From: Williamsia soli | Lineage (GTDB): Bacteria; Actinomycetota; Actinomycetes; Mycobacteriales; Mycobacteriaceae | DNA: 64,000 nt | Assembly (NCBI RefSeq): GCF_017377795.1 | Contig: NZ_JAFRDR010000008.1 | Coordinates: 62,001 to 126,000, forward strand | Direction: 5' to 3' | Shown here: positions 26,006 to 35,139 of the stretch, in pieces | Numbering within the stretch: the stretch's first letter is position 1 | Layout: each line of letters starts with the position of its first letter | Made by a program: the position numbers and the translations under genes | The notes under the pieces: generated by a model | Seen by the model: the letters and a program-made list of their open reading frames with translations, nothing else | The model's database searches: none | What the model was told of the DNA's origin: nothing

Positions 26006-27544
26006 CTACTGGTCCTGCTCAGGCGGGTCGGGGTCGTCGCCGAGCTGCGCGGGTGGTGGTGGGAGTTGCAGTTGGCTTTCGCGTTCTCTGAGTGCGGCCT
26101 GGCGTTGGGCGAGAATCTCGAGCCACGCCGCCTCCACGCTCTCGTTGACATGGTGGGCACGGTTGACCCGTGGTTTTTGCTCGGGATCGACATACACCGG
26201 CGGTATCCACGCCACCCGACCCTTGTCGGGCCCGTCGGTGATCATCACCGTCGCCCACTTACCCGGCCCGATCATCCGATGATGCGGAACACACGCAGGG
26301 GTCAGATTGTCCACATCGGTCAGGCCACCGTCGATCCAGGCGAGCACGTGATGGAACTCGGCCCACGTCGCCGGGTTGCGGCACCCCGGATGACTACATC
26401 CCCGGTCGCGGGCGATGATCGCCAACCGCTGCCCCAACTGCGCGACCCGCTTGGCCCGCGCGAGATGCAGCACCTGCGCCGAATGATCGGGGAACACCGC
26501 CAACCACTTGTCCGACCGCGCCGCCAACTCCAACACATCTTTGACCGGGATATCCACCCCGTTCGCGGTGGTCGCCACCCCCGCTGCCTCGTCGAGTTGC
26601 TGCTTGGTCAGCGTGACGATGAGCTGCGCGGGCAACCCCCGATGAGACCTACCCAGCAGATTGCACTCGAGGATCGTCGTCAAAATCGCGGTCAATGCAT
26701 CGTGGCGACGCTGCCCGACGCTGCGGGTGTCGCGCTGGGCGGCGGCTTCGATCAACTGCGCGTCCTGAGCCGGGTCGTCTTTCGCACCGGAGGGGCTGTC
26801 CGGGTCGGCGGGATTGTTCATCCCCGGCGCCGCCCACACATCCATCACCGTCTCGAGCATCGCGTAGGTCTTCGGATCGAGTCGTCCGGTGACGATGGCC
26901 ATGAAATCCACACCCTGCGACCCCTTCGAGAAGGTCCGCTTGCGGGCCCGATCCACATCATCGGTCAACGACCCGTCCGGATCCACCCGCGCCAAGATGT
27001 CGCGACCGGATTCTTTGAGCTCGGTCGGGTCCTTCACCCGCGCGTCCTCGGTCATCCACTGATCGACCACATCGAACACATCCGGGCCGGCCTTCGACGG
27101 GATTTCGTTGCGGACATCCAAGATCGCATCGACGTGGGCGAACCCGATCGCCCCTTCCGCCCACGCCGACGCCATCGCCGGACACTTCGGCGGCAACAAC
27201 TCGCCCTGCAACGAGTGAAACTGCGCGACCGCCTCCATCGCCCGCGTCCGCTCCCCGGTGGCACCTTTGCTGAGCCGCAGCTCTTTTCGTGCGAACCCGA
27301 ACAGCGATGGATACCCGGCTTTAACAAACGACGACCGATCCGACACCTCGAGCAAACGATCAAGCCCTACGAACTCGAGCTTGCGGGCAATCCGCTCATG
27401 CACCCGCACAAGCTCATTGACCTGCACGTCATCAAGATCAGACGAGCCCGCCTCAGCAATCTCCGCCAGCAACACTTCCAACTCGAGATACTTGGCAACC
27501 AAAACCGGGACCACCGGCGAATCAGGTGACGACGAGTCAGCCAT
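26006..27544 (-). CDS. DUF222 / 13E12-family HNH endonuclease
   Basis: The 512-residue protein has the N-terminal DUF222 helical domain (about 1-300, with LEFVGLDRLLEVSDRSSF and the FGFARKELRLSKGATGERTR block) and a C-terminal HNH nuclease domain, with cysteines in GCSHPGCRNP, then FHHVLAWIDGG, DNLTPACVPHHRM. This is the 13E12 repeat family of Mycobacteriales, whose function is unknown. The ATG at 27544 was chosen because GGGGGAC precedes it; the frame is open further upstream. A LexA-type box lies 65 bases upstream, and some M. tuberculosis 13E12 genes are DNA-damage inducible. Confidence 0.85.
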   Translation of the reverse strand: MADSSSPDSPVVPVLVAKYLELEVLLAEIAEAGSSDLDDVQVNELVRVHERIARKLEFVGLDRLLEVSDRSSFVKAGYPSLFGFARKELRLSKGATGERTRAMEAVAQFHSLQGELLPPKCPAMASAWAEGAIGFAHVDAILDVRNEIPSKAGPDVFDVVDQWMTEDARVKDPTELKESGRDILARVDPDGSLTDDVDRARKRTFSKGSQGVDFMAIVTGRLDPKTYAMLETVMDVWAAPGMNNPADPDSPSGAKDDPAQDAQLIEAAAQRDTRSVGQRRHDALTAILTTILECNLLGRSHRGLPAQLIVTLTKQQLDEAAGVATTANGVDIPVKDVLELAARSDKWLAVFPDHSAQVLHLARAKRVAQLGQRLAIIARDRGCSHPGCRNPATWAEFHHVLAWIDGGLTDVDNLTPACVPHHRMIGPGKWATVMITDGPDKGRVAWIPPVYVDPEQKPRVNRAHHVNESVEAAWLEILAQRQAALRERESQLQLPPPPAQLGDDPDPPEQDQ

Positions 27545-27608
27545 TCGAAGTCCCCCCAGACCCTCGATCGAACGCTTTCCCCAATCATACCAACAGATTT
27601 CGTATCTG

Positions 27609-27624
27609 TCGAATACTTGTTCGA
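27609..27624. promoter_or_regulatory. LexA (SOS) box upstream of the HNH gene
   Basis: TCGAATACTTGTTCGA fits the actinobacterial LexA consensus TCGAAC-N4-GTTCGA with one mismatch. It is 65 bases before the start of the DUF222 HNH gene, so that gene is probably repressed by LexA and induced by DNA damage. Confidence 0.7.
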
Positions 27625-27723
27625 ACAATTCATACGAACCTACAACCGCCCCGCTTACACGCACACGCAGCAGTTACAACCGGCGCGCACGTCTACAAGT
27701 GGAGCGAATTCACCTGCCAGGTC

Positions 27724-28902
27724 CTATCTTCGATCCGACTCCGCGACTGCCACAGCCAGACGCCGGACGCCTTCCGCAAGTTCTTCGGGCGTCAGCGTCG
27801 CATAGCTCAACCGTAGGCAGTCGCCGAAATCGGCCTCCACGCCGAACGCAGCGCCGGGCACGTAAGCCACTCCTGCATCGACCGCCTTCGGCAACAATTC
27901 GGTCGTGTCGACACCGGGCATGCGCACCCAACAGAACATCCCGCCTTCCGGCTCGGCGAACGTCACCCGTTCGCCGAGTGTGTCCCGCAGCGCCGACGTC
28001 AAAGCCGCTGCGCGCGAACCATACTCCTGCCGTATGACTCCGATGTGCTCAGCGAACCACGTCTGATCACCGAGCAGTTCTGCAACCATCAATTGGCTGA
28101 ATGTGGACCCACACAGATCGGCGCCTTGCCGTAGGCGCTCCACCAACCGGATCACGTCGGGCGGACCACTCATCCACCCCACCCGCAGCGCGGGCGCCAA
28201 CACCTTGGAGGCGGTGCCCAACAACACCACCCGATCACTGTGCGCAGCAATGGGTTCGCTATCCCGGCCCCTGAACCTGAGTCGGCCATATGGGTCGTCC
28301 TCGATGATCAGAAAACCGTACTCATCTGCCAGACGCGCCAACTCGATCCGCGCAGACTCGGAGGCCGACACACCCGCCGGGTTGTGAAAGTTGCTCACCG
28401 TGTGGACGATCCGCGGTCGTTCGCCGGCTTCGAGCCATTGACGCAACAACTCGACGTCGACACCATGCGTTGTGATCGGCAGTGCGCGTATCCGAGCGCG
28501 CACCGACTGGAAGACCTGCAGCGCACCGACGTACACGGGATCATCGACCACCACCAGATCGCCGGGATTCACCAGAGCGTGCGCCAGCAAGAACAGCGCC
28601 TGCTGCGATCCATGCGTCAGCAGCACACGCTCCACATCTGATGATCCGACGTAGTCGGCAACAACCTCGCGACACGACATCACGCCGGCGCTCACCGTGT
28701 ACTGCAACGCGGCCGGATCGGCGCTCACGCGCGCCGCGGTGTCAGAGATCCGCTGCGCGGGAATGAGTTCGGTCGCAGGTAGACCGCCGGCCAGACTGAG
28801 GACGTCCGGCTGCTCGGTCAGTTTCAGCAGATCACGGATGGCCGAGCCGCGGACGTTGGCCAATGCGTGGGACGGCGCGTATGCAGAATCAAGCTTGATC
28901 AC
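27724..28902 (-). CDS. PLP-dependent aminotransferase, class I/II
   Basis: The product of about 392 residues belongs to the fold-type I aminotransferases of the 2-aminoadipate/MocR-like group: LSLAGGLPATELIP near the start, LLTHGSQQALFLL, VDDPVYVG, NFHNPAGVS, IIEDDPYG, and GTASKVLAPALRVGWM, whose lysine binds PLP. The GTG at 28902 was chosen because the family begins close to it, with GGA upstream; other GTG codons lie a few codons earlier. It stands alone, and the substrate cannot be read from the sequence. Confidence 0.82.
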   Translation of the reverse strand: MIKLDSAYAPSHALANVRGSAIRDLLKLTEQPDVLSLAGGLPATELIPAQRISDTAARVSADPAALQYTVSAGVMSCREVVADYVGSSDVERVLLTHGSQQALFLLAHALVNPGDLVVVDDPVYVGALQVFQSVRARIRALPITTHGVDVELLRQWLEAGERPRIVHTVSNFHNPAGVSASESARIELARLADEYGFLIIEDDPYGRLRFRGRDSEPIAAHSDRVVLLGTASKVLAPALRVGWMSGPPDVIRLVERLRQGADLCGSTFSQLMVAELLGDQTWFAEHIGVIRQEYGSRAAALTSALRDTLGERVTFAEPEGGMFCWVRMPGVDTTELLPKAVDAGVAYVPGAAFGVEADFGDCLRLSYATLTPEELAEGVRRLAVAVAESDRR

Positions 28903-29076
28903 AACCACACTCCAGAAGAAGACGACAGAATTACGACAGAAGGTGATGAGTGTGGTCACCGAACAACGGCCCAGGTGTACGCCGCTACAAGCAGGCTAAC
29001 CTCGGCTGTTCGAAATATGAAATGGTCATCCCGCTAGTTGGGAATCGTGAGCGAATGAAGAAATACGCGGGCGGCG

Positions 29077-30498
29077 TCAGTCCAGGTCGTCGTGCCGAAC
29101 CAACTGCCGGGCCGCCTCGGTCACCGATCCGGACAGGGACGGGTACACCGAGAACGTCTGGGCCAGATCGCTCACCATCAACTTGTTCTGCACCGACAAC
29201 GCGATAGGCAGAATCAGTTCGGACGCGTTGGGCGCGACCACGACTCCGCCGATCACCACACCGGTCGCAGGCCGGCAGAAGATCTTGACGAATCCTCGTC
29301 GCAGACCACTCATCTTGGCGCGTGGGTTGGTCGCCAACGGCAACATCACGGTCCTCGCCGGGTACTCGCCGGAGTCGATGGCCGCCTGGGTCACTCCGAC
29401 GGTCGCGATCTCCGGACGAGTGAAGATCGCGGACGCGACTGTCTTGAGCTTGATCGGGGTCACGCCCTCACCGAGCGAGTGGTACATCGCGATGCGGCCC
29501 TGCATCGCCGCAACCGACGCCAGCGGAAGCAAGCCCGTGCAGTCGCCGGCTGCGTAGATCCCGGGGATCGATGTCCGCGACACTCGGTCCACCTGCAGGT
29601 AGCCACCGCGTGCCAATTCGATGCCCACAGCTTCCAAGCCGAGTCCATCGGTGTTCGGTACGGAGCCCACCGTCATCAGACAATGCGACCCCTCGACCGT
29701 CCGCCCGTCCGCGAGATGCACGATCACACCGTCGGTGGTCCGCTCGACCCGGTCGGCACGGGCATGTTTGACGAGCTTGACCCCACGCTCAGCGAGCACG
29801 TCCTCGAGAACCAGGGCCGCGTCCTCGTCCTCGCCCGGCAGTACTCGGTCGCGACTGGACACCATCGTCACCTGCACACCGAGCTCGGTGTACGCGTGCA
29901 CGAACTCGGCACCCGTCACGCCGGAGCCGACCACGACGAGATGCTCGGGGAAGTCGCTCAGGTCGTACATCTGACGCCAGTTCAGAATTCGCTCACCGTC
30001 CGGCTCGGCACCGGGCACGACACGCGGCGACGCGCCGGTGGCGACCAACACCACATCCGCCTCGAGAATCTCCTCCGGGCCGTCGGTGCCGTCCGGCTCG
30101 AACGGGGTGGCCACCACGCGGTGCCTGGCGGCGAACCCGACCTCGGGTTCGGTCAGCCGACCGCGCCCGTGAACGATCCGGACGCCCTCGGTGAGGAGCC
30201 TGGACCGGATGTCCGAGGACTGCGCGAAAGCAAGGTCCCGGACGCGTTCGTGGATCTGCGGCAGCGACACCAGCGCGCCGTCGTATTTCAGGTTGATCCC
30301 CAGGTCAACAGCTCTACGCACTTCGGTCCGGATCCCCGCCGAGGCGATGAACGTCTTGGACGGAACGCAGTCCCACAACACACAGGCGCCGCCCATACCG
30401 TCGCTGTCGACCACGGTGATGTCAGCGCCGTAGCTGGCCGCGGCGAGGGCCGCTTCGTAGCCGGCCGGTCCTCCGCCGATGATCACGATCTTTGTCAT
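29077..30498 (-). CDS. lpdA: NAD(P)H-quinone dehydrogenase LpdA-like flavoprotein
   Basis: The 473-residue protein is close to M. tuberculosis LpdA (Rv3303c): GGGPAGYEAALAAASYG (8-24), ATGASPR, GSGVTGAEF and AAGDCTGLLPLASVA. The lipoamide dehydrogenase His-Glu pair near the C-terminus is missing (YPSLSG instead of HPTLSE), so it should not reduce lipoamide. Unlike Rv3303c as remembered, both cysteines of the redox pair are present here (GGACVLWDCVPSK, Cys39 and Cys44). The Mycobacterium homologue reduces quinones with NAD(P)H. A GGGAG site precedes the ATG. Confidence 0.88.
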   Translation of the reverse strand: MTKIVIIGGGPAGYEAALAAASYGADITVVDSDGMGGACVLWDCVPSKTFIASAGIRTEVRRAVDLGINLKYDGALVSLPQIHERVRDLAFAQSSDIRSRLLTEGVRIVHGRGRLTEPEVGFAARHRVVATPFEPDGTDGPEEILEADVVLVATGASPRVVPGAEPDGERILNWRQMYDLSDFPEHLVVVGSGVTGAEFVHAYTELGVQVTMVSSRDRVLPGEDEDAALVLEDVLAERGVKLVKHARADRVERTTDGVIVHLADGRTVEGSHCLMTVGSVPNTDGLGLEAVGIELARGGYLQVDRVSRTSIPGIYAAGDCTGLLPLASVAAMQGRIAMYHSLGEGVTPIKLKTVASAIFTRPEIATVGVTQAAIDSGEYPARTVMLPLATNPRAKMSGLRRGFVKIFCRPATGVVIGGVVVAPNASELILPIALSVQNKLMVSDLAQTFSVYPSLSGSVTEAARQLVRHDDLD

Positions 30499-30614
30499 GT
30501 CAGGTCAACTCCCTGGGGTGTCGGATGGGCCTGATGGGCTGTCGGCGGGGGTGTCGCCACGTGTCGAATCTAGTCGATCGCCGTTCCCACTTTCCCGATG
30601 GGGAGCAGACCATC

Positions 30615-30620
30615 TAGGCT
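30615..30620 (+). promoter_or_regulatory. -10 box of a probable leaderless promoter
   Basis: TAGGCT ends six bases before the GTG at 30627, and no ribosome binding site precedes that codon, so the mRNA probably begins at the start codon. Confidence 0.5.
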
Positions 30621-30626
30621 CCTCCC

Positions 30627-31115
30627 GTGCCGATTTATGCCGCGTACGGATCAAACATGCACCCCGAGCAGATGCTCGAGCGGGCTCCACACTCTCCGAT
30701 GGCGGGAACAGGGTGGCTGTACGGATGGCGGCTGACCTTCGGCGGCGGCGACATCGGCTGGGAAGGTGCGCTTGCCACAGTCACCGAAGACCGTGACGAC
30801 CCCGACGCCCGCGTCTTCGTGGTGCTCTACGACGTCACCGAGGACGACGAGGGCAGCCTCGACCGCTGGGAGGGATCCGAACTCGAGATCCACCGCAAGA
30901 TCCGGGCGCGCATCCACACCGCGAACGGCCCGGTCCTGGCGTGGCTGTATGTGCTCGACGCGTTCGAGGGCGGTCTGCCCTCAGCCCGGTATCTCGGAGT
31001 GATGGCCGAGGCCGCCGAGATTGCCGGAGCCCCGGACGACTACGTGCACCAACTCCGCCTGCGCGAATCCCGGAACGTCGGTCCCGGCCCGGAATCTCCC
31101 TCGGCGGAATCCTGA
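30627..31115 (+). CDS. gamma-glutamylcyclotransferase-fold protein
   Basis: The 162-residue protein begins MPIYAAYGSNMHPEQM; YGSN is the substrate-binding loop of the gamma-glutamylcyclotransferase fold, and a glutamate in LDRWEGSELEIHRK or nearby would be the catalytic base. It occupies the position of Rv3304 in M. tuberculosis, between lpdA and amiA1. The reaction in this branch is not established. It ends one base from the convergent amiA1 gene. Confidence 0.8.
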   Translation: MPIYAAYGSNMHPEQMLERAPHSPMAGTGWLYGWRLTFGGGDIGWEGALATVTEDRDDPDARVFVVLYDVTEDDEGSLDRWEGSELEIHRKIRARIHTANGPVLAWLYVLDAFEGGLPSARYLGVMAEAAEIAGAPDDYVHQLRLRESRNVGPGPESPSAES

Positions 31116-31116
31116 C

Positions 31117-32313
31117 CTATCGGGCGTGTAAGCCCGCCTGTAAGACGACCCCCGCGAGCGTCCGCACCCCGACGGCCAACGCCCGTTCGTCGAGGTCGAA
31201 GTTCGGCTGGTGCAGATCGACCTGCGGACCGTGTCCGCTCCATACACCCAACCGCGCCATCGCTCCCGGAACGTTCTCGAGGTACCAGGAGAAGTCCTCA
31301 CCCCCACCGGATTGTGGGGTGTCCGCCAGCGCATTCGGTCCCACGGAAGTGATTGCCTGACTCAGTAGTTCGGTCGACACCGCATCGTTGACCACCGGCG
31401 GCACACCGCGCTTGTAGATGAGGTCGTAGCGAACACTCAGCGGCGCGAGCAACCCCGCGATGATCTCGCGCACCAGCGGTTCGAGCAACGCCCACGTCGC
31501 GTGGTCCCCGGTGCGGACGGTGCCGCGCAGACGACCCTCCTGCGGGATCGCGTTGGGGGCATCGCCGGCGTTCGCCGCGCCCCACACCATCACGGTGCTG
31601 GTCCGCGGGTCGATTCGGCGGGACAAGACGCCCGGCAGCCCGGTGATCACCGTGCCCATGGCGTAGACCAAATCAGCGGTCAGATGTGGCCGCGAGGTGT
31701 GCCCACCCGGCGAATGCAGAACCACCTCAACGTGGTCGGCGGCAGAGGTGATCGGGCCTGCGCGCAGTCCGACCTTGCCCACCTCGAGCTTCGGGTCGCA
31801 GTGCAACGCATAGAACTGCGAAACACCCCTGGTGACACCCGCGGTCACCGCGTCGAGCGCCCCACCTGGCATCACTTCCTCGGCCGCCTGGAACACCAAT
31901 CGCACGCCGATGGGAAGGTCCCCCATGGACGCCAAAGCCTTGGCGACGCCGAGCAGGATGGCGGTGTGCCCGTCATGCCCACAGGCGTGCGAGACACCCT
32001 CGACAGTGGACGAGAACGGCAGCCCCGTCATCTCGGCGATCGGCAGCGCATCCATGTCTGCGCGGAGGCCCACCAAGGGCCCCGCCGGTCCGATGTCGCA
32101 GACGACGCCGACGCCTTGCGGGAGTACCCGCGGCGACAATCCAGCCTTCTGCAGCTCGTCGACCACCACCTGGGTGGTCCGCAACTCACCCCGAGACAGC
32201 TCCGGGTGCACATGGAGATCACGGCGCCAGGCCACCAACTGCGCGCTGTTCTCGCCGATCCAGTTGTCCAGCTCTTTCAGAAACCGTTCCGAATCCACTA
32301 CTTGCCCACTCAT
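31117..32313 (-). CDS. amiA1: M20-family amidohydrolase AmiA1
   Basis: The product of about 398 residues is an M20/M40 metal-dependent amidohydrolase with HVHPELSRGE (about 35-44), GLRADMDALPI, CGHDGHTAIL and PQSGGEDFSWYLENVPG, which together bind the metals. It is the counterpart of Rv3305c and lies next to amiB1, as in mycobacteria; the pair are predicted N-acyl or aminobenzoyl-glutamate-type hydrolases. The ATG at 32313 was preferred because homology begins there; a GTG at 32361 would overlap amiB1. Confidence 0.86.
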   Translation of the reverse strand: MSGQVVDSERFLKELDNWIGENSAQLVAWRRDLHVHPELSRGELRTTQVVVDELQKAGLSPRVLPQGVGVVCDIGPAGPLVGLRADMDALPIAEMTGLPFSSTVEGVSHACGHDGHTAILLGVAKALASMGDLPIGVRLVFQAAEEVMPGGALDAVTAGVTRGVSQFYALHCDPKLEVGKVGLRAGPITSAADHVEVVLHSPGGHTSRPHLTADLVYAMGTVITGLPGVLSRRIDPRTSTVMVWGAANAGDAPNAIPQEGRLRGTVRTGDHATWALLEPLVREIIAGLLAPLSVRYDLIYKRGVPPVVNDAVSTELLSQAITSVGPNALADTPQSGGGEDFSWYLENVPGAMARLGVWSGHGPQVDLHQPNFDLDERALAVGVRTLAGVVLQAGLHAR

Positions 32314-32326
32314 TTTCTGTACACAT

Positions 32327-33532
32327 TCATCGTCTGTTGCCCGCTGTCTGCGGTTGTCCACCCGTTCGTTGTTCGTGCGCCTGCAGCAATTCGTCGCGCA
32401 ACACCGGATCGAGCGCTGCGTGCACCGCGGTCGCGGTCAGCGCCACTGCCCCGTCGACGACGGCCCGATCCGCCGACGCCGACGCCGCCGCAGTCGCGAA
32501 CTCGATCTCGTGCGTCCCGGCCCCACCGCTGTCGATCCCGATCAGCGGGTGGATGACCGGCATCACGTGACTGACGTTGCCCATGTCAGTACTCCCGAGA
32601 GGCCGAACCCCTTCGAGTCCGGCCGGAATCACGGGTCGGCCCAATTCGACGATCGCTTCGCGATAAGCGGACAACAGTCGAGGATCCTGCCGCAATTCGA
32701 GGTAGGTCGGTGACACCGTCGCCACTTCGTAGGAGCACCCGGTCGCCATCGCACCGGCCGCAAAGCACCCCTCCGCACGTTCCCGCAGATCGTCGAGCGA
32801 CTGCCGGTCACGTGCCCTGAGGTAATAGAGCAGTTCACTGTGTCCGGCAACAATATTCGGGGCGCGACCACCATCGCTGACGATGCCGTGCAGTTGTTGC
32901 CCGGATTTCAGATGCTGACGCAACAGTCCCAGCGACACCTGCGCGACCGTCAAGGCGTCTGCCGCATTGCGACCGCGCTCGGGGGCGGCGGCAGCATGTG
33001 ATTCGAGGCCGGTGTAGCGGATCGCCAGGTCAGCGAGTGCGAGTGAACTGGCGGCGATCTCATCCGCGCGACCGGGATGAACCATCATCGACATGGCCAC
33101 CGGATCGAACACTCCGGCCTCGGTCATCACGATCTTGCCGCCACCGGTCTCCTCAGCGGGTGTACCCAGCACGAGCACCGTGATGCCCAACTCGTCGGCG
33201 ATCTCGGCCAGACCGCGGGCGGCACCCACGGTCATCGCGGCGATCATGTTGTGCCCGCAGGCGTGGCCCATCCCGGGCAGGGCGTCGTACTCCGCACACA
33301 GACCGATGACCAGGTCTCCGGAGCCGTACGAGGCCGTGAACGCGGTGGGCAGATCGGCCACCGCCGGCGTCACCTCGAACCCGTACCCGGCGAGCAGCTC
33401 GGATACCTTCGCGACGCTGCGATGCTCCTCGAACGCCAACTCGGGTTCGGAATGCAGTGAATGCGACAACTCGACCAGGTCGCCGGCGATCGTGCGCACC
33501 GCACGTTCGCCTCGCCGCCTGATGTCAGTCAT
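32327..33532 (-). CDS. amiB1: M20-family amidohydrolase AmiB1
   Basis: The 401-residue protein is a second M20 amidohydrolase, with SLHSEPELAFEE, GLCAEYDALPGMGHACGHNM, GTPAEETGGGK and GSTDMGNVSHVMP. It corresponds to Rv3306c and is transcribed ahead of amiA1 with 13 bases between stop and the chosen start of amiA1. The pair may act on the same class of N-acylated substrate. A GGGA site precedes the ATG at a fair distance. Confidence 0.87.
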   Translation of the reverse strand: MTDIRRRGERAVRTIAGDLVELSHSLHSEPELAFEEHRSVAKVSELLAGYGFEVTPAVADLPTAFTASYGSGDLVIGLCAEYDALPGMGHACGHNMIAAMTVGAARGLAEIADELGITVLVLGTPAEETGGGKIVMTEAGVFDPVAMSMMVHPGRADEIAASSLALADLAIRYTGLESHAAAAPERGRNAADALTVAQVSLGLLRQHLKSGQQLHGIVSDGGRAPNIVAGHSELLYYLRARDRQSLDDLRERAEGCFAAGAMATGCSYEVATVSPTYLELRQDPRLLSAYREAIVELGRPVIPAGLEGVRPLGSTDMGNVSHVMPVIHPLIGIDSGGAGTHEIEFATAAASASADRAVVDGAVALTATAVHAALDPVLRDELLQAHEQRTGGQPQTAGNRR

Positions 33533-33574
33533 CAGGTCATTCTCCCACTCTGCGCCACGCGTGGTCGGTTCGAG

Positions 33575-34276
33575 TCAACCGAGCAACGACGGCGGCGTCG
33601 GCCGCTCGAGATCTGCCAGCAGCGGTGCTCGCAGACCCTTCTTGATCAGCGCGAGAGTCGGACCCGCGACGGCAGCGCGACCTGCGACGATGTCGGTGGC
33701 CGCGGGCAGGAGCTGGTCGATGTCCACAGCGTGCTCGACGATCCCGGCCTGAGCGGCGTCGGCGCCGCCGTAGCGCCGACCGGTGGTCATGGCCTCGGTC
33801 ACCGTCGAATCAGGCAGCCGAACCCGCAGCAGCGAGGCCATGCCCGTCGTGAAAGGCATTCCGAGCAGAATCTCTGGAAGGGACCAGAAACCACGCTCGG
33901 TACGCATGATCCGATGGTCGGCACACAGGGCAAGCATGGCCCCGGCACCGAAGGCGTGTCCGTTGATGGCTGCGACCGTGGGGATGGGCAGGGTCAGGAC
34001 GCGCGCGTACAGCGCGTGGACGCGGTCGAGGTAGGCGGGCAGCTTGTCCCCGTTGGCCGCGATGTAGTCGACGTCGAGCCCGTTCGAGAAGAACTTCCCG
34101 GTGGCGGTGATCACGAGCGCGCCCGGCGCACTCTCGACAACCTGATCGAGCTGGGCGTTCACGGTGTCGAGCCAGTCGATCCCGAACCTGTTCTCCGGAT
34201 TGGTCTCGTCGAGTTCGGCGCCCTCTGCACCGAGATACAGGGTGTGTACAGCGTCATTGGTGGTCACGTACGGCAT
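33575..34276 (-). CDS. enoyl-CoA hydratase/isomerase family protein
   Basis: The 233-residue protein is a short crotonase-fold enzyme, with [23 protein letters not shown] forming the first oxyanion-hole loop and [27 protein letters not shown] the second. The catalytic glutamate pair of true hydratases is not evident ([10 protein letters not shown] in that region), so the reaction may be isomerisation or hydrolysis. The ATG at 34276 has no ribosome binding site but a TATGGT box six bases upstream, which predicts a leaderless mRNA. It is divergent from the purine nucleoside phosphorylase gene. Confidence 0.82.
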   Translation of the reverse strand: MPYVTTNDAVHTLYLGAEGAELDETNPENRFGIDWLDTVNAQLDQVVESAPGALVITATGKFFSNGLDVDYIAANGDKLPAYLDRVHALYARVLTLPIPTVAAINGHAFGAGAMLALCADHRIMRTERGFWSLPEILLGMPFTTGMASLLRVRLPDSTVTEAMTTGRRYGGADAAQAGIVEHAVDIDQLLPAATDIVAGRAAVAGPTLALIKKGLRAPLLADLERPTPPSLLG

Positions 34277-34282
34277 GGAGCG

Positions 34283-34300
34283 ACCATATCGTCTTATGGT
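34283..34300. promoter_or_regulatory. back-to-back leaderless promoters forming a palindrome
   Basis: ACCATA-TCGTCT-TATGGT is a perfect inverted repeat. Each arm is a TATGGT -10 box, facing outward: one ends six bases before the hydratase ATG (34276, minus), the other seven bases before the phosphorylase ATG (34308, plus). The -35 region of each promoter must therefore lie inside the opposite gene, and the two polymerases cannot bind together. Confidence 0.55.
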
Positions 34301-34307
34301 TGTGACC

Positions 34308-35132
34308 ATGCCAGAGCAAGGTTCATACGTAGATCCGACGACCGACCCCGCGCGTGCCGCCCAGGCGGCTGCCGACGCCATCGCCGCAGCAACGGGTGCA
34401 GCGAGCCACGACGTGGCCGTGGTCCTCGGCTCGGGGTGGGCTCCGGCGGCCGCCGCCCTGGGAACGCCTGCTGCCAGTGTTCCGATGGCCGAGTTGCCCG
34501 GATTCACTCCCCCGAGCGCCGAGGGGCACTCGGGGACAGTTCATTCCCTGCGGATCGGTGGCCGGTCGGTACTCGTCCTACTCGGCAGAACCCATGCCTA
34601 CGAAGGACATCCGCTCGCGAGCGTGGTGCACGCGGTCCGCACCGCCGCCGCCTCCGGTGTCGGCACACTGATCTTGACCAATGCTGCGGGCGGCCTGCGG
34701 GATGACATGTCCGTCGGACAGCCAGTACTGATCAGTGATCACCTCAACCTGACAGCGCGGTCTCCCTTGGCCGGTGCACAATTCGTCGATCTGGTCGATG
34801 CTTATTCACCACGCCTGCGACAGATCGCACAGAGCGTCGACCCGTCGTTGGCCGAGGGGGTCTACGCGGGTCTGCCCGGCCCGCACTACGAGACCCCGGC
34901 CGAGATCAAGATGCTACGAGTGCTCGGAGCGGATCTCGTCGGGATGTCGACGGTTCACGAGACGATCGCCGCTCGAGCGGAAAAGCTTGATGTACTCGGT
35001 ATCTCGCTGGTCACCAATCTGGCGGCCGGCATCACCGGTGAACCGCTCGACCACGAGGAAGTGCTCGCGGTGGGACGCTCGTCGGCGACCCGGATGGGCC
35101 ACCTGCTCGCGCAAGTCATCGAACAGATCTGA
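34308..35132 (+). CDS. purine nucleoside phosphorylase
   Basis: The 274-residue protein belongs to the trimeric purine nucleoside phosphorylases: [56 protein letters not shown] and [12 protein letters not shown]. It splits (deoxy)inosine and guanosine with phosphate to base and sugar 1-phosphate in the cytoplasm. It corresponds to Rv3307 (deoD/punA). Phosphomannomutase follows eight bases after the stop, which could use the pentose or hexose phosphate pools. Confidence 0.92.
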   Translation: MPEQGSYVDPTTDPARAAQAAADAIAAATGAASHDVAVVLGSGWAPAAAALGTPAASVPMAELPGFTPPSAEGHSGTVHSLRIGGRSVLVLLGRTHAYEGHPLASVVHAVRTAAASGVGTLILTNAAGGLRDDMSVGQPVLISDHLNLTARSPLAGAQFVDLVDAYSPRLRQIAQSVDPSLAEGVYAGLPGPHYETPAEIKMLRVLGADLVGMSTVHETIAARAEKLDVLGISLVTNLAAGITGEPLDHEEVLAVGRSSATRMGHLLAQVIEQI

Positions 35133-35139
35133 GCCGGCG

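Noticed and set aside
26066-27529. 487-residue plus-strand frame opposite the DUF222 HNH gene
   Set aside because: It is arginine- and histidine-rich, without motif or ribosome binding site; the minus-strand frame has clear DUF222 and HNH motifs.
29092-30534. 480-residue plus-strand frame opposite lpdA
   Set aside because: The minus strand encodes a full flavoprotein with family motifs; the plus frame is a shadow.
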